Assembly (NCBI GenBank): GCA_050246595.1
Contig: JBFWVT010000048.1
Span: 1-38,119 of the forward strand
DNA from: DATARH01 sp050246595
Lineage (GTDB): Bacteria; Pseudomonadota; Alphaproteobacteria; ATCC43930; CGMCC-115725
Direction: 5' to 3'
DNA length: 38,119 nucleotides
Shown: one piece after another, positions 1 through 7,810 of the stretch
How positions within the stretch are numbered: position 1 is the first letter of the stretch
Layout: every line of letters starts with the position of its first letter
Notes under the pieces: generated by a model
Told to the model about the DNA's origin: nothing
What the model saw: only the letters and a program-made list of their open reading frames with translations
Database searches by the model: none
Program-made: the position numbers and the translations under genes

Positions 1-2
1 CG

Positions 3-125
3 CAAATCCTGTGAATAGGGTCTGGGCATGCGTGCTGGCCTCCGCCCCCCAGCCAGCATCTTGCGCAGAGATCCCCGCGCCGGGGAACCCCTATCCCGTT
101 TCAACCAGACCCGATCACACTCTAG
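3..125 (+). repeat. Left copy of 123-bp terminal inverted repeat
   Basis: These 123 bases are the exact reverse complement of 37997-38119 at the other end of the window, with no mismatch. The inner edge of both copies is CTAG; beyond it the two sequences diverge at once (GCGCGC here, TGGCGG when the right end is read in reverse). A sharp, identical inner edge beside unrelated DNA is typical of the end of a mobile element present in several copies. I see no transposase in the window, so the family cannot be named. A short open frame through the repeat is not supported as a gene. Confidence 0.9.
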
Positions 126-329
126 GCGCGCAAGCTGGCGGCGCGGGAGGGCGTGCCTCTCAGGGCATTGATCGAGCGGGGGCTCCAGCGGGTCGTGGCG
201 GAGCTGTCTGACGGTGCCCCGTTCAAGCTGCGCCGCGCCAGCTTCAGGGGCGAGGGGCTGCAAACCGAGTTCCGCAACGCATCCTGGGAAAAGCTGAGGG
301 ATGCGGCTTACGAAGATCGCGGCACGTGA
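126..329 (+). pseudogene. vapB: VapB-type antitoxin, 5'-truncated at the repeat junction
   Basis: The frame from 126 to the TGA at 327-329 encodes 67 residues that read like the C-terminal part of a VapB-family antitoxin (helical segment with RALIERGL, then RRASFRGEGL and a WEKLRDAAYEDRGT end). The codon just upstream, at the repeat edge (123-125), is an in-frame TAG, so no start lies upstream. The N-terminal DNA-binding part expected for such antitoxins is missing. The stop overlaps the vapC GTG start by 4 bases, the usual translational coupling of a toxin-antitoxin pair. A GTG at 153, preceded by a GGGAGG-like site, could start a 58-residue remnant that keeps the toxin-binding tail; this is inference. 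The family call rests on recalled resemblance and on the neighbour. Confidence 0.7.
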
Positions 330-766
330 TCACCGTCGACACCAACATTCTGGTCTACGCCCATCGCGAGGATTCGCCGTTTCACGAAGCCGCTGTCCGG
401 TGTGTGGCCGGGCTTGCCGAGGATTTGGCGAGCTGGGCGATACCGTGGCCGTGTATCCACGAGTTTGTCGCGATCGCGACCCATCCCCGTATCTACAAGC
501 CGCCGACGCCGCTCCTCCAAGCGCTGGACCAGGTTGATGCGTGGTTCGAATCACCCACCCTGATGCTGTTGGCCGAATCGCCGATGCACTGGACGACATT
601 GCGCACGCTGCTTGAGGCTGGCCGGATTGCCGGTCCTCAAGTCCATGATGCGCGGATCGCCGCCTTGTGCCGTCAGCACGGCGTCCACGAGCTTTGGTCC
701 CTGGATCGTGATTTCAGTCGGTTCGCGAGCCTGAAGGTCGCGAACCCGTTGCTTGCGGGCGAATAG
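326..766 (+). CDS. vapC: VapC-family PIN-domain ribonuclease toxin
   Basis: This 146-residue protein has the single-domain PIN layout: TVDTNIL near the N-terminus (Asp5), Glu46 in the CIHEF segment, Asp108 in HDARIAAL, and Asp127/Asp129 in LDRDF. These are the acidic residues that hold Mg2+ or Mn2+ in PIN nucleases, so the active site looks complete. VapC proteins cleave RNA, often tRNA or rRNA, and are held inactive by VapB. The start is the GTG at 326, which overlaps the vapB stop by 4 bases and gives the standard MITVDTNIL opening. The odd point is that its antitoxin gene is truncated by the repeat while the toxin frame is intact. The toxin may be weakly translated without the native vapB leader, or the junction may be an assembly product. 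Confidence 0.88.
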   Translation: MITVDTNILVYAHREDSPFHEAAVRCVAGLAEDLASWAIPWPCIHEFVAIATHPRIYKPPTPLLQALDQVDAWFESPTLMLLAESPMHWTTLRTLLEAGRIAGPQVHDARIAALCRQHGVHELWSLDRDFSRFASLKVANPLLAGE

Positions 767-851
767 GAAATCGTTTGCGGCAAGGCGTCCCGCCCGCTTT
801 TGCTGCTGTCCCGGCAGCAGGAGGCCGCGGTCTCGGCATCTTCTGTCTGAG

Positions 852-1844
852 TTATGCCAGCGGTCCGTTCGGCAGAACAAGAATCTTGCCGTGACGGCCG
901 GCGCGCTGAGCATGGATCAGGGCTTCGGTGATCCGCTCGATCGGATAGGTCGTATCGACCGGCGCTCGCAATGTGCCGTCGCGCAGCTTCCCGCCGAGAT
1001 CGGCGTAGAGCGCGCGCACCTGCTCCGGGCTGCGCTTCGCGAGACCGCGGCCGAGGATGAAGCCGGTCAGCATCACGCCGCGCAAGGTCAGCGCCGCACG
1101 CCCGACGACCGGATCCTCGCTGGAGAGAGACCCGTAATTGACGACGACCGCGCCGTCGGAAACGCTGTCGGCGATGCGCCGCGTCGCCTCGCCCGAGATC
1201 GCGTCGATGCCAAGCCGGATCGGCGCGCCGCCAGCGGCCTGGCGCGCGCGTTCCGGCAGATCGGGACCGTCCGGGATCACCGCGTCGGCGCCGAGCGCGC
1301 GCAATTCCCCGGCCACGTCGTCGCGCCTGACGACATTGATCGTGCGTATCCCGCGCGATTTGGCGAGCACGATCAGATGCCGGCCGACCGCCGAGTTCGC
1401 GACGTTCTGGATTACGCAGTCGCCTTGCTTCAGCGCAACATGGTCTTCGAGCAGCAGCAGCGCGGTCGGCGGGTTGATGCGCAGCATCGCGGCCTGTAGC
1501 AGGTCAAGCCCGGACGGGATCGGGATCGCGTCCTCGGCGCGCACCCGACGGGTCTGCGCCCAGTTCTCGCGTTGCAGATTGATGACGAGATCGCCGGGTT
1601 TCAGGTCCGCGATCCCCGGCCCGACCGCGCGCACCTGCCCGACGCATTCCGCGCCGGGGGTCGCCGGCAGCTCGGGCGCGAGGCGGTAGCTGCCGCGGCA
1701 GAACGACAGATCGGCCGGGTTGATCGGAAAGGCGAGCACGTCGAAAACAATCTCACCCTGATCGGGGGCGCCGAAATCCGGCACCTCGACAACGCGCGCG
1801 ACTTCTTCCGGCGCGCCATACGCGCCAATCTCGACCCTCTTCAC
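852..1844 (-). CDS. MDR-family NAD(P)H-dependent enoyl reductase-like oxidoreductase
   Basis: The 330-residue product is a full-length medium-chain dehydrogenase/reductase. The N-terminal GroES-like half has the FPINPADL segment and the PGAECVGQV turn. The Rossmann half has QNVANSAVGRHLIVLAKSRG followed by INVVRR. That last pair is typical of the trans-2-enoyl thioester reductase branch (mitochondrial MECR/ETR type), which reduces 2-enoyl-CoA or enoyl-ACP with NADPH, so I favour that over a plain quinone reductase. No structural or catalytic zinc cysteine cluster is visible. It is transcribed towards vapC and stands alone. Its physiological substrate cannot be read from context. Confidence 0.8.
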   Translation of the reverse strand: MKRVEIGAYGAPEEVARVVEVPDFGAPDQGEIVFDVLAFPINPADLSFCRGSYRLAPELPATPGAECVGQVRAVGPGIADLKPGDLVINLQRENWAQTRRVRAEDAIPIPSGLDLLQAAMLRINPPTALLLLEDHVALKQGDCVIQNVANSAVGRHLIVLAKSRGIRTINVVRRDDVAGELRALGADAVIPDGPDLPERARQAAGGAPIRLGIDAISGEATRRIADSVSDGAVVVNYGSLSSEDPVVGRAALTLRGVMLTGFILGRGLAKRSPEQVRALYADLGGKLRDGTLRAPVDTTYPIERITEALIHAQRAGRHGKILVLPNGPLA

Positions 1845-1934
1845 GCGGCGGCCTCCGTGTTGCGTCGCGGCGCGAGTTTAGGGCCTGGGATGGCGTGATT
1901 GAAATAAAAGCCGACGGTTCGCGGGTGCGGATCG

Positions 1935-2138
1935 CTAACCCAGCATATACGTCGTCTCGCGCCGGGTCGGCCGGTCGCTTGCGGTCCGGCGGTCGCCGCA
2001 GCGGTCGAGGAGGTTGGCTTCGGCTTCGAGGTCCTCGGCGGTGTGCAGCCGCGCTTCCCAGATCATCGGGTTGGCTGTGCGTTCGGCGAATTCGCGATAC
2101 CACGAGGCGAGTTCGCGCAGCTTTGACGAATCCTGCAT
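1935..2138 (-). CDS. Small conserved hypothetical protein
   Basis: The product has 67 residues. The first 40 contain a charged, aromatic-rich helix (LRELASWYREFAERT, then NPMIWEARLHTAEDLEAEA). I recall this pattern from small uncharacterised proteins scattered through alphaproteobacterial genomes, so I judge the gene real despite its length. The remainder is basic and Thr/Arg-rich and probably disordered. No signal peptide, membrane segment or catalytic motif is visible. It lies 90 bases downstream of the start of the MDR gene on the same strand, and no function can be assigned. Confidence 0.62.
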   Translation of the reverse strand: MQDSSKLRELASWYREFAERTANPMIWEARLHTAEDLEAEANLLDRCGDRRTASDRPTRRETTYMLG

Positions 2139-2322
2139 TGTCCGTGCCTTGCATCTTGTCCTGGTTGCGCTTCGGACGGCTATCCCGGTCGGAAAAGCTT
2201 GTCATTGGCTTAAGCCGGCCCGGGATTGGCGCGGATCAGCCATGCGCAAAACGCACCGGGAGTGAGAAGCGCGCCGGGCTGGCTTATAACGGCGCCGCCG
2301 GAACATCGGCGAGGAGGATCGC

Positions 2323-3180
2323 ATGCCTGTGTCTGTGCGTCCCTTGGCCATGCGCCGTCTGGCGCCGAGCTTTTGCGGCGAGGTGGCGGGCCTCGATCTG
2401 AACCGCCTTGATGAGGCCGGCGCCGCGGCGGTCAAATCCGCCTGGCTGGCGCACAAGGCGCTGGTGTTTCACGACCAGGATCTCGGCGAGGACCGGCTCG
2501 TCGATTTTGCGCGCCTTTTCGGGGAAGTCGAGATTCACCTGCGCCAGACGCGCGCGACCGGACGGCGCGAGGTCATGCTCGTGTCGAACAAGAAGGAGAA
2601 CGGTCAGCCGATCGGCCGGCTCGGCAACCGGGAGCTGAACTGGCACATGGATCAGATCTATATGGCCGAGCCGACCGCCGGCACGATCCTCCATGCGGTC
2701 GAGGTAACGCCGGAAGGCGGCGACACCTGGTTCTGCGATCTTACCGCGGCGTATGCGGCGCTGCCTCCGAGCCTCCAGGCGCGGCTCGACGGGATGCGCG
2801 CAGTGCATTCGGCCGCGACCGCCGACCGTCGCGTCGGCATCCAATTGACTCCGGAGCAGCGCAAGCGGGCGTCCGAAGTGATCCATCCGCTGGTGCGCAC
2901 GCACCCGCTGACCGGCGAAAAGAGTCTCTATTTCAGCCTCAACCATACCGCCCGCATCGACGGCATGTCCGAGGCGGACAGTCTCGATCTGTTCGAGGAA
3001 CTGAGCGCGCACGCAACCCGGCCGGAATTCGTCTATGCGCACCATTGGCGGGTCGGCGATCTGGTGTTGTGGGACAACGCCGCGACGATGCACCGCCGCG
3101 ACCCGTTCCCCGATCATCACGCGCGGCTGATGCGGCGGGTCGGGTTCAATTTCCCCGCCGAGAAGCGGGTGCCGTTCTAA
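2323..3180 (+). CDS. TauD/TfdA-family Fe(II)/2-oxoglutarate dioxygenase
   Basis: The 285-residue product shows the facial triad of this family: His108 and Asp110 in WHMDQIY, and His257 in TMHRRD. Arg271/272 in the RLMRRVGF segment would bind the 2-oxoglutarate carboxylate, and Thr119 lies in the usual TAGT position. Family members hydroxylate small carboxylates or sulfonates, for example taurine or 2,4-D, releasing succinate and CO2. The substrate here is unknown; no sulfonate or herbicide genes adjoin. The ATG at 2323 follows a good AGGAGG site by a few bases. A methyltransferase gene follows 43 bases later on the same strand and may be cotranscribed. Confidence 0.9.
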   Translation: MPVSVRPLAMRRLAPSFCGEVAGLDLNRLDEAGAAAVKSAWLAHKALVFHDQDLGEDRLVDFARLFGEVEIHLRQTRATGRREVMLVSNKKENGQPIGRLGNRELNWHMDQIYMAEPTAGTILHAVEVTPEGGDTWFCDLTAAYAALPPSLQARLDGMRAVHSAATADRRVGIQLTPEQRKRASEVIHPLVRTHPLTGEKSLYFSLNHTARIDGMSEADSLDLFEELSAHATRPEFVYAHHWRVGDLVLWDNAATMHRRDPFPDHHARLMRRVGFNFPAEKRVPF

Positions 3181-3223
3181 CGTTCACTTCAAGGCAACTT
3201 ACAATGTGAGGGGAGGGGGCGGC

Positions 3224-4039
3224 ATGGAACAGGACGATTATATTTTCTCGCGCGACACGGAAACCGCGCGCCTCGAAGAACAAGGGAGGCAGTGGGCATC
3301 CGCGACGCGTCCCATTCTGGAGCGCGTCGGCCTCGGGCCGGGCATGACCTGCCTCGATGTCGGATGCGGTCCCGGTCAAGTTATGCGATTGATGGGCGAG
3401 ATGGTTGGTTCTTCCGGCAAGGTGGTGGGCGTCGATGTCGATGGCGAGACCGGGCGAGCCGCCATCGAGCATCTGAATCGGACCGTTAACAGTAACTTTT
3501 CGTTTGTAGAATGCAATCTGTCGGATCCGTCTCCATTGCCGGAGGGTCTATTCGATCTCACCTTCGGCCGTCTGATTCTGATTCATGTGCCCGATCCGGT
3601 GGCGGTGCTTCGCTCAATGTACTCAGCGACAAAGATCGGAGGATATGTTGTCGTCCAGGATGCGAATATGGTCACAGCCGACATCCAGCCGCGACCGGTG
3701 ACTTGGCCGTCTTTTGAAAAGCTCCTCAGGGGGGTTTTGGAGCGGAGTGGAAAAGACGCTTATATCGGTACAAAGCTGCCGCTGCACTTTGTCAACGGTG
3801 GATTGGGTCCTCCGGACGGCACCGAGGTTTACGGGAGGGTGGGCTGGCTGGAAGAGGTGGCCCTCTGGACGCGGACGACCCTGCGCAGCCTGATGCCCGC
3901 GGCTCATAAACTCGGGCTGCTTACCAAAGCGGAGGGAGACGAATGCCTCGCCGAATTGGAGGAGATGCTGAAACACAAGCAACGCTACGTTTTCTCGTTG
4001 GGCCTCCTCGTCAGCGCGTGGAAGCGGAGAACCGCATGA
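3224..4039 (+). CDS. Class I SAM-dependent methyltransferase
   Basis: This is a 271-residue protein with the SAM-binding motif I LDVGCGPGQV, an acidic residue at the end of strand 2 (VVGVDVDGE), and the post-motif stretch FGRLILIHVPDPVAVLRSM that marks the methyltransferase type 11/25 fold. The ATG at 3224 is preferred over the in-frame GTG at 3206 because the intervening sequence is a GGGGAGGGGG ribosome binding site and would otherwise translate as poly-glycine. The C-terminal third (about residues 150-271) has a tryptophan/proline-rich stretch and may be the substrate cap. Codon use is visibly less GC-biased than in its neighbours. The acceptor molecule is unknown. Confidence 0.87.
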   Translation: MEQDDYIFSRDTETARLEEQGRQWASATRPILERVGLGPGMTCLDVGCGPGQVMRLMGEMVGSSGKVVGVDVDGETGRAAIEHLNRTVNSNFSFVECNLSDPSPLPEGLFDLTFGRLILIHVPDPVAVLRSMYSATKIGGYVVVQDANMVTADIQPRPVTWPSFEKLLRGVLERSGKDAYIGTKLPLHFVNGGLGPPDGTEVYGRVGWLEEVALWTRTTLRSLMPAAHKLGLLTKAEGDECLAELEEMLKHKQRYVFSLGLLVSAWKRRTA

Positions 4040-4473
4040 TACGGCCCGCTCCCCGTCAAGGGCGGGCCTGCTCGCCCGGAATGGATCGAATCATCGCTGT
4101 TCAGGCGGGTTTGCCAAAAAGCGGGCGCGATTGCGGGTATGACGACCATCGCCGGCAATTTCGTCAAAATCATCGGCTACTATGGGTATCTCGGAGCGGC
4201 GTTCGGGAGGTCGGTGATCGGGAGTTGAAATTAGTAAATCCAAGGAGTTACTGGCTGCAGACTTCCTGCAGAATCGTCTGGCTATTCTGCGGCGCACAAC
4301 CGCAGATTACGTTTCTTCCGCCGGCGGTCTGTCCCCGGATTGCATCCGGACCTGCAGGCGGCCCCGCAATGAGACCGGCTTTTTAGGCAAGCCCTGCTCA
4401 TGCCGAAATATCCCGAGCAAGAGTCAGCTAGGACTGTCAGACTCTTATTCTGCAATCTCAAACGGACCAGCCC
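4040..4473. other. 434-bp non-coding stretch
   Basis: I see no convincing gene here. A hairpin at 4043-4068 (GGCCCGC pairing with GCGGGCC, 12-base loop) just after the methyltransferase stop could act as a weak terminator; it has no T-tract. A 29-codon hydrophobic frame at 4139-4228 lacks a ribosome binding site. The sequence is less GC-rich than its surroundings and may hold gene remnants. The last 100 bases should carry the promoter of the following monooxygenase, but I cannot mark it with confidence. Confidence 0.5.
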
Positions 4474-5739
4474 ATGACCCGTCTTCGCTTTGGCGCCTTT
4501 CTCGCGCCGCACCACCCGATCGGCGAGCACCCGATGCTGCAATTCCGCCGCGATCTCGACCTTGTCGAGCAGCTCGACCGGCTCGGCTATGACGAGTTCT
4601 GGTGCGGCGAGCACCATTCGAGCGGTTGGGAGATGATCGCCTCGCCCGAGATGTTCCTTGCCGCGGCCGGCGAGCGGTCGAAGCGCATCAAGCTCGCCAC
4701 CGGCGTTGTCTCGCTGCCCTATCACCACCCGTACAATGTCGCGCAGCGCATGGTGCAGCTCGACCACATGACCGGCGGGCGCGCAATCTTCGGCTCCGGG
4801 CCGGGGGCGCTGGCTTCGGACGCGCACACCTTGGGCATTGACCCGATGACGCAGCGCGACCGCCAGGACGAGGCGATCGGGATCATCCGCCGGCTGATGC
4901 GCGGCGAGCGTGTCACCTGCGAAAGCGACTGGTTCACCTTGCGCGACGCCGCGCTGCAATTGCTGCCGTTGCAGGACGAAATGCCATTCGCGGTCGCCTC
5001 GCAGATCAGCCCGTCGGGGATGACCCTGGCCGGCAAGCACGGGATCGGCGTCATCTCGATCGGCTCGCTGTCCGAGGAAGGTCTCAACGCCTTGCCGACG
5101 CAATGGGGCTTTGCCGAGCAGGCGGCGCGGAAGCACGGCACGACAGTGGACCGCGGGGACTGGCGCGTGCTGCTCTCTTGGCACATTGCCGAGACACGGG
5201 AGAAAGCGATCGCCGAGGCGCGCGAGGGTCTGTTGCGCCATCACAACGAGTACATCGTCGGCACGTTGCAGCGGCCCGGCGCGAAACCATTCAAGGACGC
5301 CGACGAGGCGATCGAAAAAACCGCCTATTCGCAAGCCGCGGCGGCGACGATCGGTACGCCGGACGATCTGGTGGCGCGCATCAAGTCGGTGCTTGAGGTC
5401 AGCGGCGGGTTCGGCACGGTGGTCGGGTTTGTCCACGACTGGGCCAACCCGGAGAACACGGCGCGCAGCTGGGACATGGTGGCGCGCTATGTCGTCCCTG
5501 AGATCAACGGGCATCTACGGAAGCTGCGCGAATCGCGCGACTTTGTCGCAACCAACCGCGAGGTCTTCGAGCGCGCCAAGGAGGCGATCATGGCCAAGGT
5601 CTACGAGAACGAGGCTGCAATCGCCGCGCTCGCGGTTACCCGAGGCTCGCGGCTCGGCGACGTCGCCTCGGCCAGCAACGCCCCCGATCTGGACAAGGCC
5701 CGGCTCGCTCGGGCGGGCGGGCGGGAGGCCGCGGAGTAA
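4474..5739 (+). CDS. LLM-class flavin-dependent monooxygenase (limonene 1,2-monooxygenase-like)
   Basis: The 421-residue protein belongs to the bacterial luciferase-like fold. It opens with the typical beta strand (LRFGAFLAPHHP) and has the FWCGEHHSSGWE segment and the TGVVSLPYHHPYNVAQRM segment. This wording matches proteins usually annotated as limonene 1,2-monooxygenase or alkanal monooxygenase alpha chain. They use FMNH2 or FADH2 from a separate reductase to insert oxygen into a small hydrophobic substrate. No reductase gene adjoins, so the reductant must come from elsewhere. The limonene label is a family habit and not a substrate prediction. The gene faces the minus-strand aromatic operon, with a strong hairpin between them. 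Confidence 0.87.
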   Translation: MTRLRFGAFLAPHHPIGEHPMLQFRRDLDLVEQLDRLGYDEFWCGEHHSSGWEMIASPEMFLAAAGERSKRIKLATGVVSLPYHHPYNVAQRMVQLDHMTGGRAIFGSGPGALASDAHTLGIDPMTQRDRQDEAIGIIRRLMRGERVTCESDWFTLRDAALQLLPLQDEMPFAVASQISPSGMTLAGKHGIGVISIGSLSEEGLNALPTQWGFAEQAARKHGTTVDRGDWRVLLSWHIAETREKAIAEAREGLLRHHNEYIVGTLQRPGAKPFKDADEAIEKTAYSQAAAATIGTPDDLVARIKSVLEVSGGFGTVVGFVHDWANPENTARSWDMVARYVVPEINGHLRKLRESRDFVATNREVFERAKEAIMAKVYENEAAIAALAVTRGSRLGDVASASNAPDLDKARLARAGGREAAE

Positions 5740-5756
5740 CCCCAACTGGCGTCCGT

Positions 5757-5795
5757 CCCCTATGCCCTTCCGTGCAAGCGGGGAGGGCATAGGGG
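5757..5795. terminator. Bidirectional terminator-like hairpin
   Basis: The arms CCCCTATGCCCT (5757-5768) and AGGGCATAGGGG (5784-5795) pair perfectly over 12 bp around a 15-base loop. It sits in the 70-bp gap between two convergent genes (ends 5739 and 5810), where one structure can stop both transcripts. Neither side has a clear T-tract, so termination is an inference from position and strength. Confidence 0.6.
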
Positions 5796-5809
5796 TACGA
5801 TTACGGCAC

Positions 5810-6694
5810 TCAGGCCTGCTTCGCCTCGATGATCGAACGGCGGATCGCGCGGGTGCGGGTGAACCAGTCGTGCAATTTGTCGCCCTCACCGCGCCGGATC
5901 GCCCGCTGTAACGCGGTTAAATCCTCGCTGAAACGCTGCAACAATTCGAGCACCGCCTCGCGATTGGCCAGGAAGATGTCGCGCCACATTACCGGGTCGG
6001 ATGCGGCGATGCGGGTGAAGTCGCGAAAACCGCCGGCCGAATAGGCGACGACTTCCGATTGCAGATCCTCGCCAAGCTCGGTCGCGGTGCCGACAATCGT
6101 ATAGGCGATCAGATGCGGCAAATGCGACGTGACCGCCAGCACCTTGTCGTGATGGTCGGGCGCCATCGTCGCGATCCGCATCCCGGCCAGTTCCCACAGC
6201 GCCGTTACCTTGGCGAGTGCGTCGGGCGCGGTGTCGGGCAGCGGCGTCAGGATGCACCAGCGGTCGCGAAACAATTCGGCGAAACCCGATTCGGGGCCGG
6301 AATGTTCGGTTCCCGCGACCGGGTGGCCGGGTACGAAATGGACACGGCTCGGCAACAGAGGAAGCAGCGCGTCGATCGCGATGCCCTTGACCGAACCGAC
6401 ATCGGTCACGATCGCGCCGTCGCGCAAGGCCGGGGCGATCCGGCTGCCGATCCCGGCATAGGCCGAGAGCGGCGTCGCGATCACGACGAGATCGGCCTCG
6501 CGCACGGCAACGGCCGGATCGTCGGTCGTCTCGTCGGCGATACCGAGGCGATTCACCGTCTCCAGCGTCTCGGCGCGGCGGGCGCAGGCGACGATGCGCG
6601 TATCCGGGCAGTCGCGCCGCAATACGCGGGCCAGCGACGATCCGATCAGCCCGATCCCGATCAGCGCAACCCGTTCGAACAGCTGATTGCTCAT
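5810..6694 (-). CDS. tyrC: Prephenate/arogenate dehydrogenase
   Basis: The 294-residue protein has an N-terminal NAD-binding fold (GIGLIG at residues 13-18) and the prephenate dehydrogenase signature GHPVAGTEHSGPES around residues 123-136, where the histidines bind the substrate. It oxidatively decarboxylates prephenate or arogenate on the way to tyrosine. The C-terminal helical dimerisation domain is complete and there is no fused chorismate mutase or ACT domain. The ATG at 6694 overlaps the hisC stop by one base (TGATG), a typical coupling; a GTG three bases earlier is also possible. It is the last gene of the operon chorismate mutase-hisC-tyrC. The symbol tyrA is also used for such proteins. 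Confidence 0.92.
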   Translation of the reverse strand: MSNQLFERVALIGIGLIGSSLARVLRRDCPDTRIVACARRAETLETVNRLGIADETTDDPAVAVREADLVVIATPLSAYAGIGSRIAPALRDGAIVTDVGSVKGIAIDALLPLLPSRVHFVPGHPVAGTEHSGPESGFAELFRDRWCILTPLPDTAPDALAKVTALWELAGMRIATMAPDHHDKVLAVTSHLPHLIAYTIVGTATELGEDLQSEVVAYSAGGFRDFTRIAASDPVMWRDIFLANREAVLELLQRFSEDLTALQRAIRRGEGDKLHDWFTRTRAIRRSIIEAKQA

Positions 6695-7806
6695 CACCGG
6701 CCCATAAACTCGGCGAGCGCCGCCGCGACCCGCTCCATCTCCTCGCCGGTGCCGATCGTGATCCGCAGATGCGTTGGCAGCCCGTAAGCCGCCATCTTGC
6801 GCACCAGGATGCCGCGCGATTGCAGAAATGCGAAGGCCGCGTCGGCGTTGCGCTCGGGGTCGTCCGGAAAGCGCGGCAGGACAAAGTTCGCGACGCTCGG
6901 GGTCAATGGCAGACCGAGCGCCTTCAGCCGCTCGGACATCCAGGGCAGCCAGCGCTCGTTATGCGCCTGCGCGCGGCGCAGTGCCTCGACATCCTCGACC
7001 GCCGCGATGCCGGCCATCAGAGCCGGAGCGGTCGCGTTGAACGGGCCGCGGATGCGGTTCAGCACATCGGCGATCGCCGGCGGGCAGTACGCCCAGCCCA
7101 GCCGCAGCCCAGCCAGCGCGTAAATCTTCGAGAAGGTGCGCAGCATCACGACGTTTTCGGCCCGGTCCACCAGCCCGATTCCGGGTTCGAAATCGTTGCG
7201 GTTGACAAACTCGGCATAGGCGGCGTCGATCGCCAGCAACACATGCGGCGGGAGTCCGGCATGCAGCCGCCGCATCTCGGAAATCGGCAGATAGGTCCCG
7301 GTCGGGTTGTTCGGGTTGGCGACAAAGACGATCCGGGTGCGCTCGGTGACGCGTTCGAGCAACGCATCGACATCGGCCGTCAGATCGCGCTCCGGCGCCG
7401 CGACCGGTGTCGCGCCGACCGACTTTGCGCCGATCGGGTACATCAAAAACCCGTGCCGGCTGTACAGCACCTCGGTGCCAGGACCGGCATAGGCGCGCAG
7501 CAACAGGCCGATCAGCTCGTCCGAGCCGGAGCCGCACACGATGCGCGCCGGATCGAGACCGTGAGCGCGGCCGAGCGCCTCGCGCAATTCGATCGCCGAA
7601 CCGTCCGGGTAGCGGTGGATGTCATCGGCCAGCGCGCGGTAGGCGGCGATTGCCTTTGGGCTCGGCCCCAGCGCGCTCTCGTTCGAGGCCAGGCGGATCG
7701 GGCGCTCGACCCCAGCCGCCTTCGATTCGCCGCCGACATAGGGCGCAATGTCGAGGATCCCCGGTCCGGGCACGGGGGCGGCTCCAGGGGCGATCGGGCT
7801 TGTCAT
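6694..7806 (-). CDS. hisC: Histidinol-phosphate aminotransferase (possibly also aromatic aminotransferase)
   Basis: This 370-residue fold-type I PLP enzyme has NPNNPTG at residues 164-170, DAAYAEF with Asp194 and Tyr197 for cofactor binding, the Schiff-base Lys227 in TFSKIYALAG, and the phosphate-binding Arg in LRLGWAY. Family members transaminate histidinol phosphate. Copies placed next to tyrosine pathway genes often also serve phenylalanine and tyrosine synthesis, and the flanking chorismate mutase and prephenate dehydrogenase suggest that here. It starts 4 bases after the stop of the chorismate mutase gene and overlaps the next gene by one base, so the three form one operon. Confidence 0.92.
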   Translation of the reverse strand: MTSPIAPGAAPVPGPGILDIAPYVGGESKAAGVERPIRLASNESALGPSPKAIAAYRALADDIHRYPDGSAIELREALGRAHGLDPARIVCGSGSDELIGLLLRAYAGPGTEVLYSRHGFLMYPIGAKSVGATPVAAPERDLTADVDALLERVTERTRIVFVANPNNPTGTYLPISEMRRLHAGLPPHVLLAIDAAYAEFVNRNDFEPGIGLVDRAENVVMLRTFSKIYALAGLRLGWAYCPPAIADVLNRIRGPFNATAPALMAGIAAVEDVEALRRAQAHNERWLPWMSERLKALGLPLTPSVANFVLPRFPDDPERNADAAFAFLQSRGILVRKMAAYGLPTHLRITIGTGEEMERVAAALAEFMGR

Positions 7807-7810
7807 CGCT

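Noticed and set aside
4139..4228. 29-residue hydrophobic small protein
   Set aside because: No ribosome binding site, no recognisable homologue, and the frame could occur by chance in a non-coding gap.
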